Shown here piece after piece: positions 7,369 to 13,874 of a stretch of DNA of 16,119 nucleotides. The notes beneath the pieces were generated by a model. It made no database searches. It had not been told where the DNA came from and saw only the letters and a list, made by a program, of their open reading frames with translations. The stretch's first letter is position 1. Every line of letters starts with the position of its first letter. This DNA is from an uncultured Spirochaetales bacterium. GTDB lineage: Bacteria > Spirochaetota > Spirochaetia > Sphaerochaetales > Sphaerochaetaceae. The stretch lies in NCBI GenBank assembly GCA_934276485.1, contig CAKQTE010000117.1:1-16119 (forward strand), given 5' to 3'. The position numbers and the translations under genes are program-made.

Positions 7369-7383
7369 TGAAACAATGTTTCA
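7369..7383. promoter_or_regulatory. KdgR-like operator palindrome
   Basis: TGAAACAATGTTTCA is a perfect dyad with 7-bp arms around a single base. It sits between the divergent kdgK and kdgA genes and overlaps the -35 region of the kdgA promoter. It agrees closely with the box bound by the IclR-family repressor KdgR in enterobacteria (TGAAAC-N3-GTTTCA core), whose inducer is KDG. No regulator gene of that family is in the window, so the binding protein is inferred. Confidence 0.7.
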
Positions 7384-7408
7384 CTTTTCAAAAAACTTGT
7401 GTTATAAT
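7379..7408 (+). promoter_or_regulatory. kdgA promoter
   Basis: A perfect TATAAT (7403-7408) is preceded at 17-18 bp by a weak -35 (TTTCAC at 7379-7384 or TTCACT at 7380-7385). The -35 lies inside the right arm of the palindrome, so repressor binding should occlude RNA polymerase. Confidence 0.7.
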
Positions 7409-7441
7409 CCTATTAAAGCCTAATGAAAGGAGAATAATACC

Positions 7442-8404
7442 ATGACTAATGATGAGCTATTTACCTATTTCCATGACCTAGGAATCGTTCCTGTTGTCAA
7501 GATTGATGACGCATCCAAGGCAGAAGGACTAGCTAAGGCAATGATCGACGGAGGTCTTCCTTGCGCAGAAGTAACTTTCAGAACAGACGCAGCGGAAGAA
7601 GCAATCAAGAGAATGACAACAAAGTATCCAGAGATGCTTGTTGGAGCAGGAACTGTTATCAATCCTGAGCTTGCAGAGAAAGCAGTTAAAGCAGGAGCTA
7701 AGTTCATCGTATCTCCAGGCTTCAACCCAGATACTGTTAAGTGGTGTATCGACCACAACGTACCAGTAACTCCAGGTGTTGCTACTCCATCCGAAATTGA
7801 GATGGGACTTAAGATGGGTCTTAAGGTTTTGAAGTTCTTCCCAGCAGAGTCAAATGGAGGAGTCAAGAAACTTAAGGATCTCGGTGGTCCATTCCCACAG
7901 GTCAAGTTCATGACAACTGGCGGAATCAACCCAGACAATCTTCCTGATTATGCAAAGGCTGCAAACGTTATCGCAGTTGGCGGTTCTTGGATGGTTAAGG
8001 CTGACTTGATCGAGAACGAGAACTGGGCAGAGATCACAAGACTATGTAAGGAAGCTGTAATCAAGTTGCAGGGACTTACACTTGCACACGTTGGAATCAA
8101 CCTCCCCGATCCAGAGACAGCAAAGAATGTTGCAACAGATTTTGCTAAGCTTGGACTAGAGATCAAGGAAGGCACCAGCTCTATCTTCATGAACAAGGAA
8201 ATCGAGGTTATGAAGAAGAACTACCTAGGAAAGAATGGTCACCTTGCATTCAGATGCTATGACCTTGAAAGAACAGTATTCTTCCTCAAGAAGCAGGGCT
8301 TCACAGTAAATGAAGAAACTGTCGCATATGATGCTAAGGGAAAGATGAAAGTCTGCTACTTCAATGAAGAGCTTGGCGGATTTGCATTCCATCTTGTTAA
8401 ATAA
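7442..8404 (+). CDS. kdgA: KDPG aldolase fused to a C-terminal VOC domain
   Basis: The protein has 320 residues. Residues 1 to about 207 are a complete class I KDPG/KHG aldolase, which splits KDPG into pyruvate and glyceraldehyde-3-phosphate. VPVV lies near 16-19, AEVTFRT holds the general acid/base E43, and GAGTV is at 68-72. The Schiff-base lysine is K131 in LKFFPAE, and TGGIN is the phosphate-binding loop. Stand-alone enzymes have about 205-215 residues. The extra part (about 212-320, from LTLAHVGINLPD to the C-terminus) has the pattern of a vicinal-oxygen-chelate (glyoxalase/bleomycin-resistance) fold. Such 318-320-residue fusions occur in anaerobes, and the role of the added domain is not known to me. 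AAAGGAG (7426-7432) lies 9 nt before the ATG. Confidence 0.92.
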   Translation: MTNDELFTYFHDLGIVPVVKIDDASKAEGLAKAMIDGGLPCAEVTFRTDAAEEAIKRMTTKYPEMLVGAGTVINPELAEKAVKAGAKFIVSPGFNPDTVKWCIDHNVPVTPGVATPSEIEMGLKMGLKVLKFFPAESNGGVKKLKDLGGPFPQVKFMTTGGINPDNLPDYAKAANVIAVGGSWMVKADLIENENWAEITRLCKEAVIKLQGLTLAHVGINLPDPETAKNVATDFAKLGLEIKEGTSSIFMNKEIEVMKKNYLGKNGHLAFRCYDLERTVFFLKKQGFTVNEETVAYDAKGKMKVCYFNEELGGFAFHLVK

Positions 8405-8428
8405 GATATATTCTATATCGTATTATCG

Positions 8429-8448
8429 ATGCCCTCTTCGGAGGGCAT
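8429..8448 (+). terminator. Rho-independent terminator of kdgA with UUCG loop
   Basis: ATGCCCTC (8429-8436) and GAGGGCAT (8441-8448) enclose a TTCG tetraloop, followed by TTCTATTTTC. It has no T-run on the minus strand, so it serves kdgA only. Confidence 0.85.
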
Positions 8449-8456
8449 TTCTATTT

Positions 8457-9767
8457 TCAATTGCTTTTGACTCTCCAATATCCTTCTTTTCGTCCACCAA
8501 CTCTCTCAAGCTTATTTTTGTGTTTGAGTTCTGCAATAAGCTTTCGAACATATATCTCAGAGTATCCAACTTGTGCGCTAATTTCCCTTATTGTGACACC
8601 TGGATTCTTTTTGATCTCATTCAAAACAAGCCATCCTGCATCATATGTAGGAGCATTTTCTTCTAATTCATATGAAATATGTTCTTGTCTATATCGAGCA
8701 AAATTAAAAGGAATTGTCACGTTAATATAATTATCCATAATATCGAAAGCTGTTTTTCCATAGTTACTGATAATTAGAGGAACGCCATGTCCTGTTTGTT
8801 CTACATATCCCAACTGACCAAAGATCTTCTGTAGTTTCATGTTCACAGGTCTACTTATTCCTTTATAAAACTCTTCTCGACTCAAATCATAAGCAAGCCC
8901 GCCTGTTGAAATGATCTCTAACCGATCTGAAAAAACATAAACAGCAGGAGGATTGCCCTTATCCCACCTTGAGTGAAGGCAAGCATTTTGCCATGCTTCT
9001 TTAAAAGAAGATAAGTCAAAGAGCTTTTCCTCTCCTCTTACACTGTGGCCAAGTTGAACTTTTGTCTCATTAATCGATTCAACATACGAAAACACTTGGT
9101 TCATCGCATTGATAAGGCATTGATCACCATATTCATTTCGTATTATCAGTTTTGTTTTATCTACACCTGCAAATGTAGCTACCTTGATCGATATATCATT
9201 GCTATCCGCAAGAAGATATGCCATGTAGTTATATTTGCCTGCACTGTTTTTCAATCCTGCATTTAGCTCAAATGTATCATTATCGACAGTCAAACCATGT
9301 TCTATATAGGCCATCTTTAACTTAGCAAAGCATAAATCTTGCCTTGGAGATTCAATGTTTGTAAGAATGTCTTCCTTTGATTTTCGAACCATTAAATCTC
9401 TGAGTGCTGCTGGAGACAATTCTCTATCTTCATCTGCAGAACGCATATAATACTTTCCAAATGCAGAATAAGGAGAATCAAGACCTGAAGCTTCTACCGA
9501 GATAACATTCATCGTATCGATTAGTTCAAGTTTGATTGTTGGGATCACCTGCGGCTTGATGTAGTTGGATATAGCTTGAGATATATCTCTCAAGGTTTTT
9601 CCACTAACATCCTGGCCACACAAAGAGCCATCGTCCTTGATGCCGAAATACAAGGCTCCATATCCATGCTTATTTAGCATTGCAGACAGGGAGATTATCC
9701 CTTCTCTTAGTTCTCGTGTAGATTTCTTGAACTCTATTGTCTCTGTTTCAATTCCAAAGTTTTTCAT
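8457..9767 (-). CDS. AlbA_2 (Schlafen-like) domain transcriptional regulator, RecG-like COG2865 family
   Basis: The protein has 436 residues. The N-terminus (about 5-125) is an AlbA_2 domain: ETIEFKKST, then NKHGYGALYFGIKDDGSLCG and YYMRSADEDRELSP. The middle carries a GHKL-like ATPase-type module (EAWQNACLHSRW, VYVFSDRLEIISTGGL, and GHGVPLI near 330). The C-terminus is a winged helix (TIREISAQVGYSEIYVRKLIAELKHKNKLERVG). Proteins of this build are annotated as RecG-like helicases or transcriptional regulators, but no helicase motifs are visible, so a DNA-binding regulator is more likely. The ATG at 9767 starts at the conserved domain. No clear SD is present, and a TTG at 9788 is an alternative. 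Four 12-bp repeats lie upstream. Its target in the pectin locus is unknown. Confidence 0.82.
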   Translation of the reverse strand: MKNFGIETETIEFKKSTRELREGIISLSAMLNKHGYGALYFGIKDDGSLCGQDVSGKTLRDISQAISNYIKPQVIPTIKLELIDTMNVISVEASGLDSPYSAFGKYYMRSADEDRELSPAALRDLMVRKSKEDILTNIESPRQDLCFAKLKMAYIEHGLTVDNDTFELNAGLKNSAGKYNYMAYLLADSNDISIKVATFAGVDKTKLIIRNEYGDQCLINAMNQVFSYVESINETKVQLGHSVRGEEKLFDLSSFKEAWQNACLHSRWDKGNPPAVYVFSDRLEIISTGGLAYDLSREEFYKGISRPVNMKLQKIFGQLGYVEQTGHGVPLIISNYGKTAFDIMDNYINVTIPFNFARYRQEHISYELEENAPTYDAGWLVLNEIKKNPGVTIREISAQVGYSEIYVRKLIAELKHKNKLERVGGRKEGYWRVKSN

Positions 9768-9795
9768 AACATAAATAATATAACACAAAAACTCT

Positions 9796-9819
9796 CTTTT
9801 AGATACTCTTTTAGATACT
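9796..9819. repeat. Tandem pair of 12-bp repeats (proximal)
   Basis: CTTTTAGATACT occurs twice head to tail (9796-9807, 9808-9819), identical in both copies. On the minus strand it reads AGTATCTAAAAG and lies about 30 bp before the regulator start codon at 9767. It is a probable binding site for an autoregulator. Confidence 0.75.
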
Positions 9820-9851
9820 AATAATTCTCTATATTTATTACACTTAGAGTT

Positions 9852-9875
9852 CTTATAGATACTCTTTACGATACT
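9852..9875. repeat. Tandem pair of 12-bp repeats (distal)
   Basis: CTTATAGATACT (9852-9863) and CTTTACGATACT (9864-9875) are degenerate copies of the proximal units in the same orientation. The end of the distal pair overlaps a small dyad, CGATACTACTATCG (9869-9882). The two pairs are separated by 32 AT-rich bases that probably hold the promoter. Confidence 0.65.
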
Positions 9876-9883
9876 ACTATCGT

Positions 9884-9915
9884 TAAAAAAAATGGAGCTT
9901 AATCAAAAGCCCCAT
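9884..9915 (-). terminator. Rho-independent terminator of the GH28 gene
   Basis: On the minus strand ATGGGGCTT (9915-9907) pairs with AAGCTCCAT (9900-9892), nine pairs with one G-T, followed by eight T (9891-9884). Confidence 0.85.
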
Positions 9916-9921
9916 ATTTCG

Positions 9922-11274
9922 CTATTCCAGCTCAACGCCATCTTCTATCAGAATCTTTTCTCCATCGCATTTGACAACGAGGTTATCTAGTTTCAAATCC
10001 TTTGCATATCGGATTCTGAATCCTCTGGATTCTGGAGTAGGAATACCAAGATACATATCAGACTCACTGACGCTTCTATCTGCATTAGGTGAAACTTCAA
10101 AGTCGCAATCTGAGATGCACACGTTAGTAATCTTTCTCTCCGGTAGCCCTACAATCATACCAGCAGAACTTCTTGAGCCTGTTGCCTTACAACCAGACAA
10201 GAATACATTGTAGATCTCTGGAGTTGCATCAGTAATCTCCTGTGGCTCTAGAGAGAACAAATCCTCTCCATCTCCTCCACAGCGATAGAACATGTTTATA
10301 ACAAATGGACAAAGATTATCCTTCATTGTTATGTTCTTGAAATAAAGATCATGTATAGATCCTCCTCGGCCTCTACGAGTCTTGATCCTTACTCCTCTAT
10401 CAGTTCCATCAAAGAAACAATCTTCAACAAAGATATTATTTACACCTCCAGCAGTCTCAGAGCCAATTACAGCGCCTCCATGCGCAGACTTTACTGTGCA
10501 AGACCTGATAGCGATGTTTTCAGAAGGAATCCCATCTTCAATACCATCAAGGCCGGAGCCTGACTTAAGGGCAATACCATCATCCCCTACATCTACAACA
10601 GAATTCTCTACTACAACACCATTGCAAGATTCAATATCGATTCCGTCTGTGTTTGGAGCTGTATATGGATTCTTGATATGTACATTCCTGATGATCAAAT
10701 CTGAAGAGAACAAAGGATGTATAGTCCAGAATGGTGAGTTGATGATATTCAAGCTTTCGACTCTAACTTTTCTTGAAGATTTAATCTGTAGCAAAGCTGG
10801 ACGCAAGAACTGAGTTTGTCTTCCGCCACCGCCCCCAGGCTGTTCAAGGTATTCTGGATTCATCTTCTCAAAGCGCTTTTCCACAGGGAGTGTTGGCCTG
10901 TTTGATTTAACAGAACGCTTTTTATCGCACTCGTTCCACCAAGGTTCTCCTGAGCCATCGATTACTCCTTCTCCATGAATATAAACATTCTCTGCTTCAT
11001 TTACCCACAAGCATGGATGCATACACCAACACTTTACGCCTTCCCAGCGAGTGAATACTGGTGGATACATATCGAAATCAGCAATAAACTTCAAAGTAGC
11101 ATTCTTATCAATCTGTAGTTCAGTATCTGATGGAACAGCTAATGGACCTGTAAGAAATACACCACATGTTAAAACTACCTTGCTAGCAGAATTCAAAGCA
11201 TCCTGCAACACGCTTTGCATATTTCCTTCTTGTGCGTTTATTTCAATTACTTTTACTGTCTTACTCTTGTTCAT
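9922..11274 (-). CDS. Glycoside hydrolase family 28, intracellular exopolygalacturonase-like
   Basis: The protein has 450 residues and a right-handed beta-helix pattern of short repeated strands. The GH28 catalytic signatures are all present: NTD at 208-210 (TAPNTDGIDIES), the DD pair at 231-232 (VGDDGIALKSG), H265 in SAHGGAVIGSE and RIK at 296-298. GH28 enzymes hydrolyse alpha-1,4 galacturonan. There is no signal peptide, since the protein begins with MNKSKTVKVIEINAQEG. It therefore most resembles cytoplasmic exo-acting forms such as the Thermotoga exopolygalacturonase, which release galacturonate from imported oligomers. AGGAA lies about 7 nt before the ATG at 11274. A rhamnogalacturonan or xylogalacturonan specificity is possible. 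Flanking terminators show it is a monocistronic unit. Confidence 0.9.
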   Translation of the reverse strand: MNKSKTVKVIEINAQEGNMQSVLQDALNSASKVVLTCGVFLTGPLAVPSDTELQIDKNATLKFIADFDMYPPVFTRWEGVKCWCMHPCLWVNEAENVYIHGEGVIDGSGEPWWNECDKKRSVKSNRPTLPVEKRFEKMNPEYLEQPGGGGGRQTQFLRPALLQIKSSRKVRVESLNIINSPFWTIHPLFSSDLIIRNVHIKNPYTAPNTDGIDIESCNGVVVENSVVDVGDDGIALKSGSGLDGIEDGIPSENIAIRSCTVKSAHGGAVIGSETAGGVNNIFVEDCFFDGTDRGVRIKTRRGRGGSIHDLYFKNITMKDNLCPFVINMFYRCGGDGEDLFSLEPQEITDATPEIYNVFLSGCKATGSRSSAGMIVGLPERKITNVCISDCDFEVSPNADRSVSESDMYLGIPTPESRGFRIRYAKDLKLDNLVVKCDGEKILIEDGVELE

Positions 11275-11320
11275 ACCAAATTCCTATTATTGATTTTAAA
11301 AGAGCTGGATGAGGTAAAAC

Positions 11321-11331
11321 AAACATGGTTT
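11321..11331. promoter_or_regulatory. Degenerate KdgR-like box upstream of GH28
   Basis: The minus strand reads AAACCATGTTT, matching 10 of 11 core positions of the kdgK-kdgA palindrome (AAACAATGTTT). The flanking TG/CA pairs are lost. It lies just upstream of a possible minus-strand promoter (TTGTTT, 18 bp, TAAAAT) for the GH28 gene. The match is short, so confidence is limited. Confidence 0.35.
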
Positions 11332-11352
11332 TGCAATATAGCGATATATAAA

Positions 11353-11384
11353 GAAAAAAGAGATGCATCCAAAGACACATCTCT
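11353..11384 (-). terminator. Rho-independent terminator of the DhuI-like gene
   Basis: On the minus strand AGAGATGTGTC (11384-11374) pairs with GATGCATCTCT (11369-11359), 11 pairs with two G-T, around a TTTG loop, followed by a T-run with one C. Confidence 0.85.
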
Positions 11385-11408
11385 ACTAGAAAAGAAAGCT
11401 AAATCAGA

Positions 11409-12047
11409 TTATTTAACAAGTTCTTTTACATAAGCTGAAAGCTCTGAATTATCACAGCTTTCTGCAAAGTACTTAGCAAAGTTAACGCCTGAAAGAGTTT
11501 CCTTTACGAAGTCCTGATCAAGATTCTTCAAGATATAAAGCATGTCATGATGAGTGATCTTCTTGACTTCATCAAGGATTTTCTTGTTTCTCTGCTCTGG
11601 AACTACTCTCTCCTTTGGATATCCGCCACCGCCTGGTGCTACGAATAGCTGCTCGAAGATGTTCTTTAGTCTAAGCTCTGAGCCCCAGCCCATGCCCTTA
11701 GCATAAGGAATTGCGATTGCGTTACCATCGTTGATCTGTGTGAACAAATAAGCATCTTCTGGATCAACAACGTGACCACAAAGAGTGCCTGGGAAAGCGT
11801 TAAGTGCAAGAGTTGCGCCCTCTCCTGTTCCACAACCTGTAACAACAAAGTCTGCTGCGTGAGAGTTCAAAAGAACAGCTGATAGAAGACCTGCCTTTAC
11901 ATATGTGATCTGGCACTCATCCTGTGATGAATACATACCGTAGTTAACTACTTCGTGACCATACTTTGAAGCAACTTCCTTCAAGCAATCAAAAACCAAT
12001 GAGTTCTTATCTGCCTGGCTATTTTCCATTACTAGTGCAATTTTCAT
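11409..12047 (-). CDS. RpiB/LacAB-family sugar isomerase, probable DHU isomerase (DhuI-like)
   Basis: The protein has 212 residues. It starts at the ATG at 12047, with AAGGAG 7 nt upstream; a longer frame from 12071 lacks an SD. The RpiB/LacAB fold is shown by VVTGCGTGEGA (68-78) with C72 in the place of the catalytic cysteine, and by INDGNAIAIPYAKGMGWG. The start (MKIALVMENSQADKNS), the GTG-E-GATLALN region and the long C-terminal extension with RVVPEQRNKKILDEVK match my memory of streptococcal DhuI. DhuI isomerises 4-deoxy-L-threo-5-hexosulose uronate to 3-deoxy-D-glycero-2,5-hexodiulosonate. Ribose-5-phosphate isomerases are about 150 residues and lack this extension. Beside kdgK, kdgA and GH28, a role in unsaturated galacturonate breakdown is the best inference. 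Confidence 0.85.
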   Translation of the reverse strand: MKIALVMENSQADKNSLVFDCLKEVASKYGHEVVNYGMYSSQDECQITYVKAGLLSAVLLNSHAADFVVTGCGTGEGATLALNAFPGTLCGHVVDPEDAYLFTQINDGNAIAIPYAKGMGWGSELRLKNIFEQLFVAPGGGGYPKERVVPEQRNKKILDEVKKITHHDMLYILKNLDQDFVKETLSGVNFAKYFAESCDNSELSAYVKELVK

Positions 12048-12383
12048 TAGGATTCTCCTTGTATTGACCAATTATTATTAATTACTATCTCAGTCTACCG
12101 AATAATTCAGATAATGACCATGCCTTCTTATGATGTCTCTTTATGCACAAAAAAGGTTTGAAATGTCTCCTTTAGATGGTAACCTTAAACAAATAAATAT
12201 TGATCAAAATATAGATTTAAACATCTACGTTGTCTCTATCTTTCAAAGAAGAAACACGCATCACATGCATTTTTTCTCATAAAACAAAGGATACTTCTAG
12301 GAAAATTGAGTTAATAGTAAATGCATAACACATAACCAATGAGTACAAGAATCAATCGATGAATTAAACAATCTATTTTAAAC
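12048..12383. other. Intergenic region between the pectin locus and the R-M island
   Basis: About 335 AT-rich bases without a supportable gene. The promoter of the DhuI-like gene must lie at the left end on the minus strand, but no hexamer pair stands out. The operon to the right ends at 12384 without a clear hairpin terminator. The region probably marks the boundary of the restriction-modification insertion. I see no direct repeat or tRNA fragment that would define an attachment site. Confidence 0.5.
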
Positions 12384-12779
12384 TTACAAAGATGGTAGTT
12401 TGCTCTCTATCTCTTTTAGAAGATTTTCCAAAGACATCCCCTTCGATTTACACAAAGAAAGAAGGTGTTCAAAAGTAGAATTATAGTTTACGCCTATTTG
12501 AGAAAATAAACTTTCTATATATACCTCTGAAACAAATATATAATCATTCTCTATCTTTACTTCTCTACATAAAGAGAAATATATAAAGCTCGATGGCTTC
12601 ACTTTTAATGCCTGGCAAATCTTTATAAGTGTAGACACTCTCGGGTTCCAGTCATCATCCAAGGTTGTCAAATTGTAATAAGAAAGACCTGTTTCACGAG
12701 AGATTTCAGTTTTCTTTATCTTCTTTTTTTTTGAGATCTCTGCAAACGTCTTTTTTAATTGATATCCATGTATTGGCAT
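12384..12779 (-). CDS. Small HTH (XRE-like) regulator, last gene of the R-M operon
   Basis: The protein has 131 residues. The N-terminal 60 form a helix-turn-helix of the Cro/C1 type: KKTEISRETGLSYYNLTTLDDDWNPRVSTLIKICQALKVKPSSFI. The rest (60-131) is an unassigned helical domain, perhaps for dimerisation. It starts 12 nt after the endonuclease stop and so is probably co-transcribed with it. The SD (AAGGGA) is weak. Its place next to a restriction gene suggests a controller-like role, but it is larger than typical C proteins (about 80 residues). Confidence 0.8.
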   Translation of the reverse strand: MPIHGYQLKKTFAEISKKKKIKKTEISRETGLSYYNLTTLDDDWNPRVSTLIKICQALKVKPSSFIYFSLCREVKIENDYIFVSEVYIESLFSQIGVNYNSTFEHLLSLCKSKGMSLENLLKEIESKLPSL

Positions 12780-12791
12780 AGATAGGATCCC

Positions 12792-13871
12792 TTATTTTAA
12801 AAATCGAATTTGGAGATTAAGATTAATATATAATTTACCATTGCTACCCTTGTATATACTTGCAAAATCATGTCGTGTGGTCGATGCTTTTTCCAAATAA
12901 GTATTGTTCAGCAAGTAATCTTCAAACATGTTTCGATTATATAGATAATATGCTACAATGTCTCCGTCATCCTTAACGATAATATAGCCACCATTTGCCT
13001 CATCCTGTCCGTTCCATTGAGTTGAAGGCACCATTCCTAACGCTATGGAACATAAGAATTTTTTAATCTTGTATTCATATATCCCTTTTCGAGGAAACTT
13101 TAGAGGATTGCTATTCTCTACGCTTGCTATTAGTGCTGTACACTCAGATATGTTATTTCTATAAAATTCAAGAAGCATTGCAGCCAGAATTTTATCCATG
13201 TCCGAGTCAATTAGCATTAGGTTTCCAAAGAATTCTTCATTCTCCAGCTTATAATATTTTAAAGATCCTTTCTTATATATGGCTTTTATTCGATCAATTA
13301 TTTTGCTTTTTGTTTCAATTTTATTTATTTCAAATGCATCCTCTTGTGTTAGCCGCTTAACCTCGAATACAAAATTTGTTGCTTTCGATGCATTAAGAAG
13401 CGTTGGAGGATTCCCAAGTTCAGACTTAATGCTAAATCCACAAACAGGATTAAATCCAGTATAAATATCATGTACTTGCATCGTTATATCAGTTTTATCG
13501 TTGGAAGGAGCAGCAATCTTACTACAAAATAACTCTTGCATGATTTTTTCTGAACCGTCTATCTCAAAAGCGCGATTGGAACCATCAGCGATGCCATTGA
13601 AAATGTAATCCGCCATTTCAGCCAAATCATCTTGTGGAATTTTCTTCAGTAAATTTTTGTTCAAATGAATCTCAATTGCATTATTTGATGTACTAATGAT
13701 ATATTCATTTGTATTTTGTGGACTTTCTTTTCTAATAATCTTCAATATCGGAAGATACAAGTTATTTATTCTCTGCATATTCCCATTTGCAGCATATAAC
13801 TTGCCAGTAGAAAGAAGTTTTACAAATGTATAAAACTCACTCCACTCACCCTTGTTTCCCGTCTGTCCCAT
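12792..13871 (-). CDS. HpaII-family type II restriction endonuclease
   Basis: The protein has 359 residues, the same size as R.HpaII. It matches the HpaII endonuclease family from the start, NKGEWSEFYTFVKLLSTGKLYAA, through the central signature GFSIKSELGNPPTLLNASKATNF (145-167), which contains the presumed active-site lysine K149; D128 or D135 upstream is the likely metal-binding acid. HpaII cuts CCGG when the inner cytosine is unmethylated. The ATG at 13871 lies 3 nt after the methyltransferase stop, with AAAGGAT in the end of that gene, so translation is likely coupled. No frameshift or truncation is seen. Confidence 0.9.
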   Translation of the reverse strand: MGQTGNKGEWSEFYTFVKLLSTGKLYAANGNMQRINNLYLPILKIIRKESPQNTNEYIISTSNNAIEIHLNKNLLKKIPQDDLAEMADYIFNGIADGSNRAFEIDGSEKIMQELFCSKIAAPSNDKTDITMQVHDIYTGFNPVCGFSIKSELGNPPTLLNASKATNFVFEVKRLTQEDAFEINKIETKSKIIDRIKAIYKKGSLKYYKLENEEFFGNLMLIDSDMDKILAAMLLEFYRNNISECTALIASVENSNPLKFPRKGIYEYKIKKFLCSIALGMVPSTQWNGQDEANGGYIIVKDDGDIVAYYLYNRNMFEDYLLNNTYLEKASTTRHDFASIYKGSNGKLYINLNLQIRFLK

Positions 13872-13874
13872 TAT

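Noticed and set aside
7465..8196. Minus-strand frames of 157 and 82 residues
   Set aside because: These are antisense shadows of the KDPG aldolase-VOC gene.
9796..9875. CRISPR array
   Set aside because: Units are 12 bp, directly abutting in pairs and without unique spacers of constant length; an operator array fits better.
11409..12047. Ribose-5-phosphate isomerase B
   Set aside because: The protein is about 60 residues too long and has the DhuI-type extension and context; kept only as an alternative.
12792..13871. Methylation-dependent restriction enzyme
   Set aside because: The central GFSIKS...PTLLNAS signature and pairing with a C5 methylase indicate a classical HpaII-type endonuclease.
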